DNA of 64,000 nt, from the NCBI RefSeq assembly GCF_014189535.1, contig NZ_CP050307.1, positions 124,001-188,000 on the forward strand. Direction: 5' to 3'. Made by a program: the position numbers and the translations under genes. Source of the stretch: Rhizobium lusitanum (GTDB lineage Bacteria > Pseudomonadota > Alphaproteobacteria > Rhizobiales > Rhizobiaceae). Below are positions 17,285 through 26,845 of the stretch, piece by piece; positions within the stretch are counted from its first letter, which is position 1, and each line of letters opens with the position of its first letter. The notes under the pieces were generated by a model. The model was not told the origin of the DNA and searched no databases. It saw only the letters and a list, made by a program, of their open reading frames with translations.

Positions 17285-18166
17285 ATGGCGAAAGAGATTT
17301 TGTGCAGTTTTGGCGTTGACGTTGATGCCGTGGCCGGATGGCTTGGCTCGTATGGCGGCGAGGATTCGCCGGACGATATTTCTCGCGGTCTTTTTGCCGG
17401 CGAGGTCGGCAGCCCGCGGCTGGTCAAGCTGTTCGAGCGCTTCGGCATCAAGACGACCTGGTTCATTCCCGGCCATTCGATCGAGACCTTTCCCGAGCAA
17501 ATGCAGGCCGTGGCGGATGCGGGCCATGAAATCGGTATTCATGGCTATAGCCACGAAAATCCGATCGCGATGACACGCGAGCAGGAGACCGAGATCCTCG
17601 ACAAGTGCATCGAGCTTGTCACCAAGCTTTCCGGCAAGCGCCCGACGGGCTATGTCGCGCCCTGGTGGGAATTCTCCAACGTCACCAACGAGCTGCTGCT
17701 CGAGCGCGGCATTAAATACGACCACTCGCTGATGCATAAGGACTTCACCCCTTATTATGTGCGGGTCGGCGACAGCTGGACGAAGATCGACTATTCGAAG
17801 AAGCCGTCCGACTGGATGGTGCCGTTGAAGCGCGGACAGGAGACCGATCTGATCGAGATTCCGGCCTCCTGGTATCTCGATGACCTGCCGCCGATGATGT
17901 TCATCAAGAAGGCCCCGAACAGCCACGGCTTCGTCAATCCGCACGATATCGAGCAGATGTGGCGCGATCAGTTCGACTGGGTCTATCGCGAGATGGACTA
18001 TGCCGTCTTCCCGATCACCATCCACCCCGACGTTGCCGGCCGTCCGCAGGTGCTGATGATGCTCGAGCGGCTCTATGCCCATATGATCAAGCATCCGGGC
18101 GTGAAGTTCGTTACCATGAATGAAATCGCCGACGACTTCGCCGCACGCTTCCCGCGCAAGAAGTAA
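17285..18166 (+). CDS. Polysaccharide deacetylase-fold hydrolase (cyclic imide hydrolase-like)
   Basis: NodB-homology/carbohydrate esterase 4 fold protein (293 aa), no signal peptide, so cytoplasmic. Visible blocks: SFGVDVDA near the N-terminus (catalytic/metal Asp), [21 protein letters not shown] (zinc His pair HxxxH), GYVAPWWEF and a C-terminal [11 protein letters not shown]. The size, the cytoplasmic location and the early DVDAVAGW motif match the PuuE/cyclic-imide-hydrolase branch of this fold better than secreted peptidoglycan or chitin deacetylases. With an amidase and a CobW protein in the operon, hydrolysis of a cyclic imide or amide is the likely role (inference). AAGGAGGT at 17270-17277 is a perfect ribosome-binding site. 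Confidence 0.85.
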   Translation: MAKEILCSFGVDVDAVAGWLGSYGGEDSPDDISRGLFAGEVGSPRLVKLFERFGIKTTWFIPGHSIETFPEQMQAVADAGHEIGIHGYSHENPIAMTREQETEILDKCIELVTKLSGKRPTGYVAPWWEFSNVTNELLLERGIKYDHSLMHKDFTPYYVRVGDSWTKIDYSKKPSDWMVPLKRGQETDLIEIPASWYLDDLPPMMFIKKAPNSHGFVNPHDIEQMWRDQFDWVYREMDYAVFPITIHPDVAGRPQVLMMLERLYAHMIKHPGVKFVTMNEIADDFAARFPRKK

Positions 18167-18201
18167 GCGGCGGCAAGGCCTGTGAGGAGGTAGACACCAT
18201 C

Positions 18202-18534
18202 ATGTGCTCGCTCTGCGGTGTTCTCGGCGGCAACGAACACTGGACCGACGCTGCGGCGCGGCCGGGGGTGTTTACGCGCAATGACAGCCGTCTCGACCGG
18301 CGGCGGGAGCGGGCTAACCGCGTCGCCGCCGCCAATCGCATGCTTTCGGCCTTCGGCCTTGTTCTATCGGACTGGCAGGGCGCCTCTTTCGTCCTCTCCA
18401 CGAAGACCGGCAAGAGCGAGATCGTCGAGGATCTAGGACATCTCTGGCCGGCGGCCGAGCGGCTTATCGGCCACCCCTGCGATCCGCTCGATCCCGGCCT
18501 CATCGCCCGTATGGAGGCCAGCCGTGATGCATGA
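18202..18534 (+). CDS. Small CxxC protein of unknown function, CobW partner
   Basis: A 110-aa protein starting MCSLCG, so a CxxC pair lies at residues 2-5, with another Cys near residue 93 (GHPCDP). The middle is rich in Arg and Ala (RRRERANRVAAANRML). GAGGAGG at 18184-18190 precedes the ATG. The gene overlaps the CobW-like GTPase gene by 11 bases, so the two are coupled. I know no function; a metal-binding or metal-delivery partner for the GTPase is a reasonable guess from the Cys pair and coupling. Confidence 0.8.
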   Translation: MCSLCGVLGGNEHWTDAAARPGVFTRNDSRLDRRRERANRVAAANRMLSAFGLVLSDWQGASFVLSTKTGKSEIVEDLGHLWPAAERLIGHPCDPLDPGLIARMEASRDA

Positions 18535-19576
18535 CGAGCCCGGCTTCGTGACCGTCAACCTCCTCACCGGATTTCTCGGGTCGGGAAAGACGACCTTGCT
18601 CAGGCGGCTGCTCGCGGAGGACGCCTTTGCCGATGCCGCCGTGCTGATCAACGAGTTTGGAGAGATCGGCCTCGATCATCACCTGATCGAGCGGATCGAT
18701 GACGAGATCGTGCTGCTGCGCTCCGGATGCGTATGCTGCACCGTTCGCGGCGAGCTCGCCGAGGCGCTCAAAGATCTCTATTCCAAGCGCGAACGAGGGC
18801 TGGTCCCGCCGTTCCGGCGTGTCATCATCGAGAGCACCGGGCTGGCCGATCCCTTTCCGGTCCTCTCGACCATCAAGGCGGATCCGATCCTCCGGCATCA
18901 TTTCCGGCCCGGAAGCGTCGTGACGGCGGTGGATGCCGTCAACGGACAACGTCAGCTCGATACCTATATCGAATCCAACCGGCAGGCGGCGATAGCCGAC
19001 CGACTTGTCATCACCAAGACCGATCTTGCCACCGATAGCGAGAGACAAGCCCTGGAAAGCCGCCTGCGGCGCATCAACCCCGATGCGCTCCTCGTCTGTG
19101 CTGGGGATGACGATCTTGACCTGTCCTCGCTGTTGCAGAACGCAACCACAATGCGCGGCGATCACGTCCAGTCGCCGAGTGGCTTTTATTGTGAGGAACC
19201 AGTCTGGCTTACCAATGCCGACGGCGCTCCGCATCGTGCCGCGATCTCCTCCGTCACCATGACGGTGGACCGCCCTATCGACTGGACGGCGTTCGGCATA
19301 TGGCTGACCATGCTGCTCAATCGCCATGGCGAGCGGGTCCTGCGGGTCAAGGGTATTCTCAATCTTGTGGGCGAGGAACGGCCGGTTGCCATTCATGGCG
19401 TGCAGCACCTTGTCCACACGCCTGTTCATATGGAAGCCTGGCCGTCGAACGATCGAAGCTCCCGTCTGGTCTTCATTCTGGACGGCCTCGACGGAGAAGT
19501 GTTGAAACGGTCCTTCGAGGCTTTTACGCTGGCGGACGCGGACGTTAGGCCACCTCTGGCCATCCCGGCGGAATAG
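18524..19576 (+). CDS. CobW/COG0523 family GTP-binding metallochaperone
   Basis: G3E-family GTPase (350 aa). Walker A GFLGSGKTTLL at residues about 16-26, the metal-binding GCVCC motif (CxCC) at about 67-71, IESTGLADP, guanine-specificity motif TKTD, and a C-terminal CobW_C domain. Family members insert Zn, Co or Fe into client enzymes. Here the neighbour clients would be the deacetylase-fold hydrolase (a metal enzyme) upstream. Overlaps the CxxC gene by 11 bases. No Zur-like site is recognisable, and the gene sits deep in a catabolic operon, so it is probably expressed with its client rather than by zinc starvation. Confidence 0.9.
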   Translation: MMHDEPGFVTVNLLTGFLGSGKTTLLRRLLAEDAFADAAVLINEFGEIGLDHHLIERIDDEIVLLRSGCVCCTVRGELAEALKDLYSKRERGLVPPFRRVIIESTGLADPFPVLSTIKADPILRHHFRPGSVVTAVDAVNGQRQLDTYIESNRQAAIADRLVITKTDLATDSERQALESRLRRINPDALLVCAGDDDLDLSSLLQNATTMRGDHVQSPSGFYCEEPVWLTNADGAPHRAAISSVTMTVDRPIDWTAFGIWLTMLLNRHGERVLRVKGILNLVGEERPVAIHGVQHLVHTPVHMEAWPSNDRSSRLVFILDGLDGEVLKRSFEAFTLADADVRPPLAIPAE

Positions 19577-19592
19577 GATAAGTCATTCCTTC

Positions 19593-20813
19593 ATGAATAA
19601 GCATCAGTCTCCGGCAAAGGCCACTTCCGCACCTGCGCTGCATCTGGCCGGCCGGCCGAAACTGCGCATTCTCGGGACCGCCATTTCGCTGCTCGAGGAA
19701 CTGCGCATCCGGGCTCAGGACGATCTCGGCATCGAGGTGACATTCGACAACAATGACTTCCTCACCACCCAGTATAAGGCGGCGAGGGAGCCCGAGACCT
19801 ATGACATCTACGATCAATGCTTCCACAATCTCGATATCGTCTGGCACTGGCGCGCGATCCAGCCGGTCGACACGAAGCGCATCACCTTGTGGGATGAGAT
19901 CAACGACCTGACCAAGACCGGCCATATCGGCCCGAACCCGCGACTGGGGCTCGGCGACGTGCCGGCGCGCAAGCTCTATGTCCAGCCTAACCTTGCGCTT
20001 GGCGACACGCCGTCCCGTTTCATCTCCATGCTGCCGACGACGCATAATTTCGACAGCTTCGCCTACCGAACCGACCTCGTGGACAATGCTGTCGCCATGC
20101 ATTCCTGGGGCGCTCTTTTCGATGAGCGATGGGCGGGCCGGGTCGCTCTGGTGGACGAACCGGCCATCGGCATCTTTGATGCCGCATTGGCCGCGCAGGC
20201 TGCCGGCCTGATGTCCTTCAACGATATCGGTAACATGTCGATTACGGAAATCGACCAGTTGATCGACCTATTGGAAGAGCGGAAGAAGGCAGGCTTCTTC
20301 CGTGGCTTCTGGCAGACGGCGGAGGATGCGGCTCGCTTGATGATGGCTGGCGATACGGCGGTTCAAAGCATGTGGTCGCCGGGTATCGGCATATTGAATT
20401 CCAAGGGCGCTCCGGTCGAACAGGCGGTGCCGGCGGAGGGTTATCGCGCCTGGCACGGTGGCCTGTGCCTTTCGAAGAATCTGAGCGGGCGCCTGCTTGA
20501 TATCGCCTACGAGTATCTAAACTGGTGGCTCTCCGGCTGGCCGGGAGCCGTGGTTGCTCGCCAGGGCTATTATATCTCCACCCCGCAGCGCTCCCGCCAG
20601 TTCATGACGCCGTCGGAATGGGATTATTGGTATGAAGGTCTTGCCGCCGCCGAAAATCTGACCGGCCCGGACGGCCTGATGCGAATAAAGGCGGGTTCCG
20701 TCAGGAGTGGTGGATCCTATTGGCAGCGTGCCAATTGCATTGCGGTCTGGAATACCACTATGGATGAACATAATTATCTCGTCCGCCGGTGGATGCAGCT
20801 CGTCGGTCGATAA
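19593..20813 (+). CDS. Solute-binding-protein-like protein lacking a signal peptide
   Basis: PotD-like fold protein (406 aa), paralogue of the Tat-exported binding protein at 14824 (shared blocks SWGALFDERWAGR, EGYRAW, WWLSG-WPGAVVARQGYY). Its N-terminus MNKHQSPAKATSAPALHLAG is hydrophilic, with neither a hydrophobic core nor twin arginines, so export by Sec or Tat is not predicted. The Shine-Dalgarno is weak (AGGATAAG about 14 bases away). It may act in the cytoplasm as a ligand sensor or carrier for the hydrolase and amidase, or the start is wrong. Function unknown. Confidence 0.8.
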   Translation: MNKHQSPAKATSAPALHLAGRPKLRILGTAISLLEELRIRAQDDLGIEVTFDNNDFLTTQYKAAREPETYDIYDQCFHNLDIVWHWRAIQPVDTKRITLWDEINDLTKTGHIGPNPRLGLGDVPARKLYVQPNLALGDTPSRFISMLPTTHNFDSFAYRTDLVDNAVAMHSWGALFDERWAGRVALVDEPAIGIFDAALAAQAAGLMSFNDIGNMSITEIDQLIDLLEERKKAGFFRGFWQTAEDAARLMMAGDTAVQSMWSPGIGILNSKGAPVEQAVPAEGYRAWHGGLCLSKNLSGRLLDIAYEYLNWWLSGWPGAVVARQGYYISTPQRSRQFMTPSEWDYWYEGLAAAENLTGPDGLMRIKAGSVRSGGSYWQRANCIAVWNTTMDEHNYLVRRWMQLVGR

Positions 20814-20827
20814 GGGAGAAGAGGGTC

Positions 20828-22198
20828 ATGGCATATCCACATCTGGGCAAATCGATCGCGCAGCTATCCGTTCTGATGCAATCGGGAGCGCTCGATCCCG
20901 TGGCGCTGGCCGAGGAGAGCCTGGATGCGATCCGGTCCCATAAGGATCAGGCCATCTTTATCAGCCTGCTTGAGGAAAGGGCGCGCCAAGAGGCTGCTTC
21001 CGCCTCGAAGCGGCTGCGGGACGGACGGTCGCGCGGGCTTCTCGACGGTATTCCCATCGCCTGGAAAGACCTCTTCGCCATTCGCGGGCTGCCGACGACG
21101 GCAGGGTCCAGCGTTCTCGCGCGTGAAGCACCCGCAGCCAAGGATGCCGATGTCGTCCAGGCGCTGGCAGAGGCCGGTATGGTCAGTCTCGGCCGGGTCA
21201 ATATGAGCGAATTTGCCTTTTCCGGCCTCGGTCTCAATCCACATTACGGCACGCCACTCAATCCGGTATCCACGGATGTCGAGCGGGTGCCGGGGGGCTC
21301 TTCCTCGGGTTCAGCCGTCGCCGTCGCCGCCGGCCTTGTCCCTGTCTCTATTGGGACGGACACGGGTGGGTCGGTGCGCATTCCATCCGCCTTCAATGGG
21401 CTGGTCGGCTACAAGGCAAGCCGTGGCCGCTACAGCATGGCCGGTGTTTTCCCCCTGGCGACCAGCCTCGATTCCCTCGGTCCTCTTTGCCGCAGCGTTC
21501 AGGATGCCATCTGGGTCGATGCGGCGATGCGGCGGCTAACTGCGCCTCAGATCGTTCGCGCTAGCTTGAAGGAAATTTCGCTCGTCGTGCCCGAGACCGT
21601 TGTGATGGACGATATAGAAGATGGCGTCCGTGACGCTTTCGAAGCCGCCATTGGGAGATTGCAGCAGGCCGGGGTTCGGGTGCGCCGGGCGGCATTCCCG
21701 ATGTTCAGCGGCGTCTTTGACCTGATGGCAAAGCACGGTCCGATGGTGACGGCCGAGGCTTACGCACTTCACTATCACCGCCTTTCCGGACCCGACGCTG
21801 CGGCCATGGATCGCCGCGTTGTGGCTCGCACATCGCTGGGAGAGAAAATCGGCCTGGTCGATTATATCGCGCTGTTGAAGGGACGCGAACAGCTGATCGA
21901 GGCGTTTGCAACAACCATGGCGCCGAACGAGTTCATCGCCCATCCGACGGTTGCCCATGTGGCGCCACCGCTTGCGCCATTGCGCGATGACGACGATCTT
22001 TTTGTCAAGACGAACGCAAAGACCCTGCGCAACACGCTGATCGGCAATTTCCTTGATGGCTGCGGCGTATCTCTGCCTTGCGGTGCAGGCGATGGCGACA
22101 TGCCGGTTGGCTTCCTGTTGTCTGCTAAGAGAGATAAGGATGAAATACTGTTGGCGGCCGCCCTGGCCGTCGAGCAAATCGTTCGTCCCAATCCCTGA
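20828..22198 (+). CDS. Amidase (amidase signature family)
   Basis: Amidase-signature hydrolase (456 aa) with the Ser-cisSer-Lys triad visible: Lys in PIAWKDLFA (about residue 80), the signature PGGSSSGSAVAVAAG with cis-Ser, and nucleophile Ser in GTDTGGSVRIP. Start at ATG 20828 preceded by a purine-rich GGGAGAAGAGGG; an in-frame extension upstream lies in the previous gene. Last gene of the operon. With the cyclic imide hydrolase-like protein it would complete a two-step opening: ring to half-amide, half-amide to dicarboxylate plus ammonia. The pathway is inferred. Confidence 0.9.
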   Translation: MAYPHLGKSIAQLSVLMQSGALDPVALAEESLDAIRSHKDQAIFISLLEERARQEAASASKRLRDGRSRGLLDGIPIAWKDLFAIRGLPTTAGSSVLAREAPAAKDADVVQALAEAGMVSLGRVNMSEFAFSGLGLNPHYGTPLNPVSTDVERVPGGSSSGSAVAVAAGLVPVSIGTDTGGSVRIPSAFNGLVGYKASRGRYSMAGVFPLATSLDSLGPLCRSVQDAIWVDAAMRRLTAPQIVRASLKEISLVVPETVVMDDIEDGVRDAFEAAIGRLQQAGVRVRRAAFPMFSGVFDLMAKHGPMVTAEAYALHYHRLSGPDAAAMDRRVVARTSLGEKIGLVDYIALLKGREQLIEAFATTMAPNEFIAHPTVAHVAPPLAPLRDDDDLFVKTNAKTLRNTLIGNFLDGCGVSLPCGAGDGDMPVGFLLSAKRDKDEILLAAALAVEQIVRPNP

Positions 22199-22336
22199 CC
22201 GGTTGAGCGGCAAAACGGCTATCATTCGCGTAAGGGAATAGCAGTTGCTTAAATCTTAGTATGCAAATCTATTAAAATTATCGTCTTTTTGATTTCCCCA
22301 ACTTGCAAACTTGCTTTGCCACCGCAATCATAAGGA

Positions 22337-25030
22337 ATGACCATCAGTCAAACTCGTTTCCAACCGCCGAGTGCCGGCAATGAACATGTCAGGCGCCGAA
22401 ACCTTCTGGCGATGCTGCAACGTTCGGGGTTAAGGCGCTTAACCACGATCGTCGCCCCGGCGGGATATGGCAAGACGTCGCTTGCCGCGCAGTGGTACGA
22501 GATGTTCAAAAGCCAGGGTGCTCAGGCGGTCTGGATTCCCCTTGATCCTGAGGATGGTGACCAAAGCCGTTTCCTTCTGGCCTTGCTGGAATCGCTTCAG
22601 AAACTGCTTCCTGACGGAAGGAAGGGATCGGATGCCAACAGCATGCCGGTGGCATCGCTTCTCTCGGCGCTTGTCACGCGACTGCGCCGGATAAAAGAGC
22701 CGATTGTTCTCTTCCTCGACGACTATCACTTCGCCCAGAACGATGCCACCGAATCGCTGATGGCAAAACTGCTGGCGGCCGGCGACCTCGGGCATGTGAA
22801 GTTCGTACTGATTTCGCGCAGCCCGCCCCGATTTCCGGCATCCGCCCTGCGGCTCAACAGCGAGTTGAAGCAGATCGGCGTTGCCGATTTGAGTTTCACC
22901 GACATGGAGGCCCAGGAGTTTTTCGGCAGCCGGGCAAAAAAGCTGACAAGCGAGCAGATCAGCGAGCTCAACCAGCGCACGGAAGGCTGGGCGGTGGCGC
23001 TGCAGATGGTTCGGGTTCTGGTCAACGACAATATGGATAGCAGTGCCATCCTTGCATCGTTCGATGGCAGCAATGCCGAGATGGGCCGTTATCTCTCGGA
23101 GCAGGTCTTTTCCAGCTTGCCGGAGGATATCCGGCATTTTCTGACCGAAAGTGCGGCACTTCCTGCTGTCAGCCGGGCGCTCATCGCCGCTGTATCGGGC
23201 CACGACAACGCGGTGGCGCTGTTCAACCGGCTCGGCGATTATGCGCTGCCGATCGCCGTTCTCGATGGCCAGGGAACGTGGATCCGCTATCATCCGGTAT
23301 TCAACAGCTACCTCAAGGAGGCGGCGGAGCGTCTCGACATCGATACGAGACAGATATTGCGAAAGGCGGCACACTGGTTCGAGGCCGGCGGTGACTGCGA
23401 TGCGGCGGTGCGCCACGCGCTGCTGGCGGCCGACGCCACGCTTGCCGCCCAGATCATCGAAAGAGCCGGCGGATGGCGGCGCGTCTATGCGAAGACACGC
23501 GGCGGCACGGCGCTGTTTCAGACGTTGATCGCCAAGGCAGCTGATATCAATCTGGCGGATTTCCCACTGACGACCTTGGGATTGTCGGTGATCAACGCCA
23601 AGGCGGGCCAGCTCGATGCCGCCAACCACTATCTTTCACTTGCCGAGCGTGCCGGAGCCACGATGAGCGAAAAACTGGCGCAGGACCTGCGCGTGGTTCG
23701 CGTGCTGCTATCGCTCTATACGGACAGGTGGGCGACTGCCGCGGATCTCTCGGCGCTCGAGGCGGACTTGTCTCAGGACAGCGGCATGGAGCCGATCCAT
23801 CGAGCTCTGGCACTCAATATGCTGTCTTACAATTTCCTGATCCGCACGGATCTGGAGCGCGCATTGCACTACGGCCAGCTTTCCATACGTTCCTTCCGTG
23901 ATGCGGGTGCCGATTTCGGTGCGATGCATCTCTACACCCATATCGGACAGGCCTCATTCTTCAGCGGCGATAGCGCGAGTGCCACCGATGCCTATCGAAA
24001 CCTTACCACCGAGGCCCAGGCCAATATCGGCAAGGGCTGCGATCTTGATGCCATCAGTCAGGTGTTGCAGAGCGAGTTGCTTTCGATGAACGGCGACCTT
24101 CAGGCCGCCGCCTCCGTGCTTGCCTGGGCACTGCCGCATCTGGAGCGGCATGACACCTGGTTTGACCTTCTCGCCGCCGGTATCATGGCGCAACAGCGCA
24201 TCTTGCGGTTGAACGGCGAGATCATGGCGGCTCATGCCGCGATCGACAGTGCGCGCGCCGCCGCCAAACGGCGTGGTTTCGATCGCTTGATCCGGTTGAT
24301 CGATGGTGAACGGACCGGGCTTCTCCTTGCGTCGGGCGACATCGACGAGGCGGTGCGTTACGCCGAAGTCAGCGGCTTCGGGGCCGAGAGCCTCAATTCT
24401 GATAGCGCCAACGATTTTGGTGTTAATCTACGTGGCAACGTGCCCGCCTTGTTGTGGACGCGGATCTATCTCGCACAAGGCGAGATCGCCCACGCGCGTG
24501 GTGTCTTTGAGCGCCTGATCATGAGCCAGTGGCAGAAATTGCATGTGCCGCGACGCATCGAGTTGGGGTTCCTCGATATACGCCTGTTGCTCGCCGAAGG
24601 CGACGAGCCGACAGCTGCGGCGCGGCTGTCTGAGATGATGCTGTCGTTACCGGTGGCGGATTATCGGGCCATTCTGCTGGTTGAGGGACCGGAATTCGGC
24701 AACCGCTTGCGTCTGCTGGCCGCTAGCCGGGGCGTGCCTGACGTCGTGATGCAGCGGCTGGAGCGCTTGCTGGAGGTTGTGGCGACAACGAGCGCGCAAG
24801 CCAGCGACCCGCTCTCTGTGCCGATCCTTGCAACCGGTGGACTGACCGAGCGTGAGCGCAGTGTCATCCAGCTGCTCAGCGCCGGTCTCAGCAACAAGGA
24901 AATCGGTCGCAAGCTCGACCTCAGCAACAACACGGTCAAGTTCCATCTGCGCAACATCTACGCCAAACTCAACGTCACGACCCGAACGGCGGCTGTGACC
25001 ATCGCGCGCGACACGGGCGTCCTTCTTTGA
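22337..25030 (+). CDS. MalT-like LuxR family ATP-dependent transcriptional regulator
   Basis: Large STAND-type regulator (897 aa). N-terminal NTPase with Walker A APAGYGKTSLAAQW (about residues 39-52) and Walker B VLFLDDYH; a long helical repeat (TPR/MalT-like) central region from about 380 to 800; C-terminal LuxR HTH LTERERSVIQLLSAGLSNKE with NNTVKFHLRNIYAKL. Such proteins bind an inducer in the repeat region and activate nearby genes as ATP-bound oligomers. It stands alone between the amidase operon and the hydantoinase operon and could control either. The AAGG before the ATG is too close for a good ribosome-binding site, so the start is uncertain. Confidence 0.9.
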   Translation: MTISQTRFQPPSAGNEHVRRRNLLAMLQRSGLRRLTTIVAPAGYGKTSLAAQWYEMFKSQGAQAVWIPLDPEDGDQSRFLLALLESLQKLLPDGRKGSDANSMPVASLLSALVTRLRRIKEPIVLFLDDYHFAQNDATESLMAKLLAAGDLGHVKFVLISRSPPRFPASALRLNSELKQIGVADLSFTDMEAQEFFGSRAKKLTSEQISELNQRTEGWAVALQMVRVLVNDNMDSSAILASFDGSNAEMGRYLSEQVFSSLPEDIRHFLTESAALPAVSRALIAAVSGHDNAVALFNRLGDYALPIAVLDGQGTWIRYHPVFNSYLKEAAERLDIDTRQILRKAAHWFEAGGDCDAAVRHALLAADATLAAQIIERAGGWRRVYAKTRGGTALFQTLIAKAADINLADFPLTTLGLSVINAKAGQLDAANHYLSLAERAGATMSEKLAQDLRVVRVLLSLYTDRWATAADLSALEADLSQDSGMEPIHRALALNMLSYNFLIRTDLERALHYGQLSIRSFRDAGADFGAMHLYTHIGQASFFSGDSASATDAYRNLTTEAQANIGKGCDLDAISQVLQSELLSMNGDLQAAASVLAWALPHLERHDTWFDLLAAGIMAQQRILRLNGEIMAAHAAIDSARAAAKRRGFDRLIRLIDGERTGLLLASGDIDEAVRYAEVSGFGAESLNSDSANDFGVNLRGNVPALLWTRIYLAQGEIAHARGVFERLIMSQWQKLHVPRRIELGFLDIRLLLAEGDEPTAAARLSEMMLSLPVADYRAILLVEGPEFGNRLRLLAASRGVPDVVMQRLERLLEVVATTSAQASDPLSVPILATGGLTERERSVIQLLSAGLSNKEIGRKLDLSNNTVKFHLRNIYAKLNVTTRTAAVTIARDTGVLL

Positions 25031-25032
25031 TC

Positions 25033-25060
25033 CAGACCCCACCCGAACGGGTAGGGTCTG
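25033..25060 (+). terminator. Hairpin terminator of the MalT-like gene
   Basis: Inverted repeat CAGACCC (25033-25039)/GGGTCTG (25054-25060) with inner pairing ACCCG/CGGGT, directly after the stop. The T-tract is poor, so termination may be partial. Confidence 0.6.
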
Positions 25061-25123
25061 CAAATCCTACCCACCCTTCTGGCAGGCTACCTGCGTCCAG
25101 GGATCACGCCTAGTTTACCCGCG

Positions 25124-26845
25124 ATGTCAATGATGAGGGTGACTGAGACGATGACCATTGAGGAAATTTCCGTCGATCCCGTGACCCAGGAAATCATCGA
25201 GGGCAAGCTAACCGCCGTCGTCGACGAGATGGGGATCGTCATGGCGCGTACCAGCATGAGCCCGGTGATCTATGAAGTCCTCGATTTTGCCTGCGGGCTT
25301 CTCACGTCCGATGGCGAACTCGTCGCCCAGATGAACGGCATCACGCTGTTCACCGGCACTTTCGGCGTCCAGGTGAAGGCGCTGATCGAGAAATCTGCCG
25401 GAAATCTTTCCGATGGCGACGTCCTCCTCTCCAACGATCCGTACGCTGGCGGCACCCACGCCTGTGATTTCGCCATCGTCAAGCCGCTGTTCGTCGATGG
25501 CGAGATTCTCGGCTACGCCATCAACGTCGCTCATTATCTCGATGTCGGCGGTTCTGTACCGGGAAGCCTGGCTCCGAATGCCACCTCGGTCTTTCAGGAG
25601 GGAATCCGTCTGCCGGGCGTCAAGATCGCGCGATCCGACGTATTTTCCAACGATATCCTCAGCATCATTTGCGAGAATGTACGCCTTCCCGAAATCGCGC
25701 TCGGCGACCTCAACGCGCAGGTAGCGACAGTTCGGGTGGCGGCGCGGCGTCTCACTGAACTTGCTGCGAAATACGGATCCGATGTCGTCAGGGCAGCTTT
25801 CGCCAACCTGTTGACGGCCAGCGAAAAGCGTAGCCGGGCAGCAATCGCCGCCCTTCCGGACGGCCGCTACGAAGCCAGCGATATTATCGATGGCGACGGC
25901 ATCACCGACGCGCCGATCCCCGTGCAGGTGGTCGTGACCATCGCCGGCGACAGCATTATCGCCGATTTCACCGGTTGTCCGCCGGCTGTGCCTGGCCCCA
26001 TCAACTGCGCGCGCGGCGCCTTGCAGTCGGCGGTCAGAACCATCGTCAAGGCGTTGGTCGGGCCACAGGAGCCGTCCAACGAGGGATGGTTCCGGCCCCT
26101 GACCGTGATTGCACCGCCCGGAACGATCTTCACTGCGGAGAAGCCTTCGCCGACCGGCTGGTACTATGAAGGGTCGGTGCATGCGTCCGAGCTTGTCTGG
26201 AAGGCGCTCGCGCCCTTGGTGCCGTCGCGCTTTTCCGCCGGTTCCTATTCCAGCCTTTGCGTTGTCTACATCTCCGGTAAGGACCGCAACGGTCAGCCCT
26301 TTATCCATATCGAGCCGCAGCATGGCGGCTGGGGTGCGAGCGAAGAGGCCGACGGCGCCGGCGCGCTGATAGCGCTGACGGATGGGGATACCTACAATTA
26401 TTCCGTCGAAGCCATCGAGGCGCGGTTTCCCTTGCGGGTCAAGAGTTACGGATACAATATCGACGCGGGCACTGGCGCTGGTCGCAGGCGGGGAGGGTTT
26501 GGTATCGTGCGCGAGTATGAAATCCTCAGCAAGGACGCATCCGCCTATGGCAGTTTCGGCCGTACCCGCACCCGCCCCTGGGGTATGGACGGCGGCGGCA
26601 GCGGAACGGTGAATGCGCTGCAGATCGCATCCGCGAGCGATGGAAAAGTGCGGACTTACGGCAGGATTGCCCATATTGATCTCAATGCCGGCGATATTCT
26701 GCGCGTCATCACCGGCGGCGGCGGGGGATGGGGCGACGCGCGTGAGCGCGAGCCGCATCTGATTGAGCGCGATTTGCGTAACGGCTTCATTACCGAAGCA
26801 CAAGCAGTGAAACTTTACGGTTACCAAACGAAAGTGGCGGTATGA
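25124..26845 (+). CDS. hyuB: Hydantoinase B / oxoprolinase family protein
   Basis: HyuB-type subunit (573 aa from the first ATG; a likely start is ATG 25151, MTIEEISVDPVTQEII, giving 564 aa). Motifs: DEMGIVMARTSMSPVIYEVLDF near the N-terminus, SNDPYAGGTHACD, and a Gly-rich C-terminal region (GGGSGT, ITGGGGGWGD). Works with HyuA in ATP-dependent hydrolysis of N-methylhydantoin, 5-oxoproline or related cyclic amides, or as part of acetone-carboxylase-like enzymes. Coupled to the HyuA gene by an ATGA overlap. The pair order B-A and the following ABC importer suggest uptake and opening of one cyclic compound. Confidence 0.9.
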   Translation: MSMMRVTETMTIEEISVDPVTQEIIEGKLTAVVDEMGIVMARTSMSPVIYEVLDFACGLLTSDGELVAQMNGITLFTGTFGVQVKALIEKSAGNLSDGDVLLSNDPYAGGTHACDFAIVKPLFVDGEILGYAINVAHYLDVGGSVPGSLAPNATSVFQEGIRLPGVKIARSDVFSNDILSIICENVRLPEIALGDLNAQVATVRVAARRLTELAAKYGSDVVRAAFANLLTASEKRSRAAIAALPDGRYEASDIIDGDGITDAPIPVQVVVTIAGDSIIADFTGCPPAVPGPINCARGALQSAVRTIVKALVGPQEPSNEGWFRPLTVIAPPGTIFTAEKPSPTGWYYEGSVHASELVWKALAPLVPSRFSAGSYSSLCVVYISGKDRNGQPFIHIEPQHGGWGASEEADGAGALIALTDGDTYNYSVEAIEARFPLRVKSYGYNIDAGTGAGRRRGGFGIVREYEILSKDASAYGSFGRTRTRPWGMDGGGSGTVNALQIASASDGKVRTYGRIAHIDLNAGDILRVITGGGGGWGDAREREPHLIERDLRNGFITEAQAVKLYGYQTKVAV

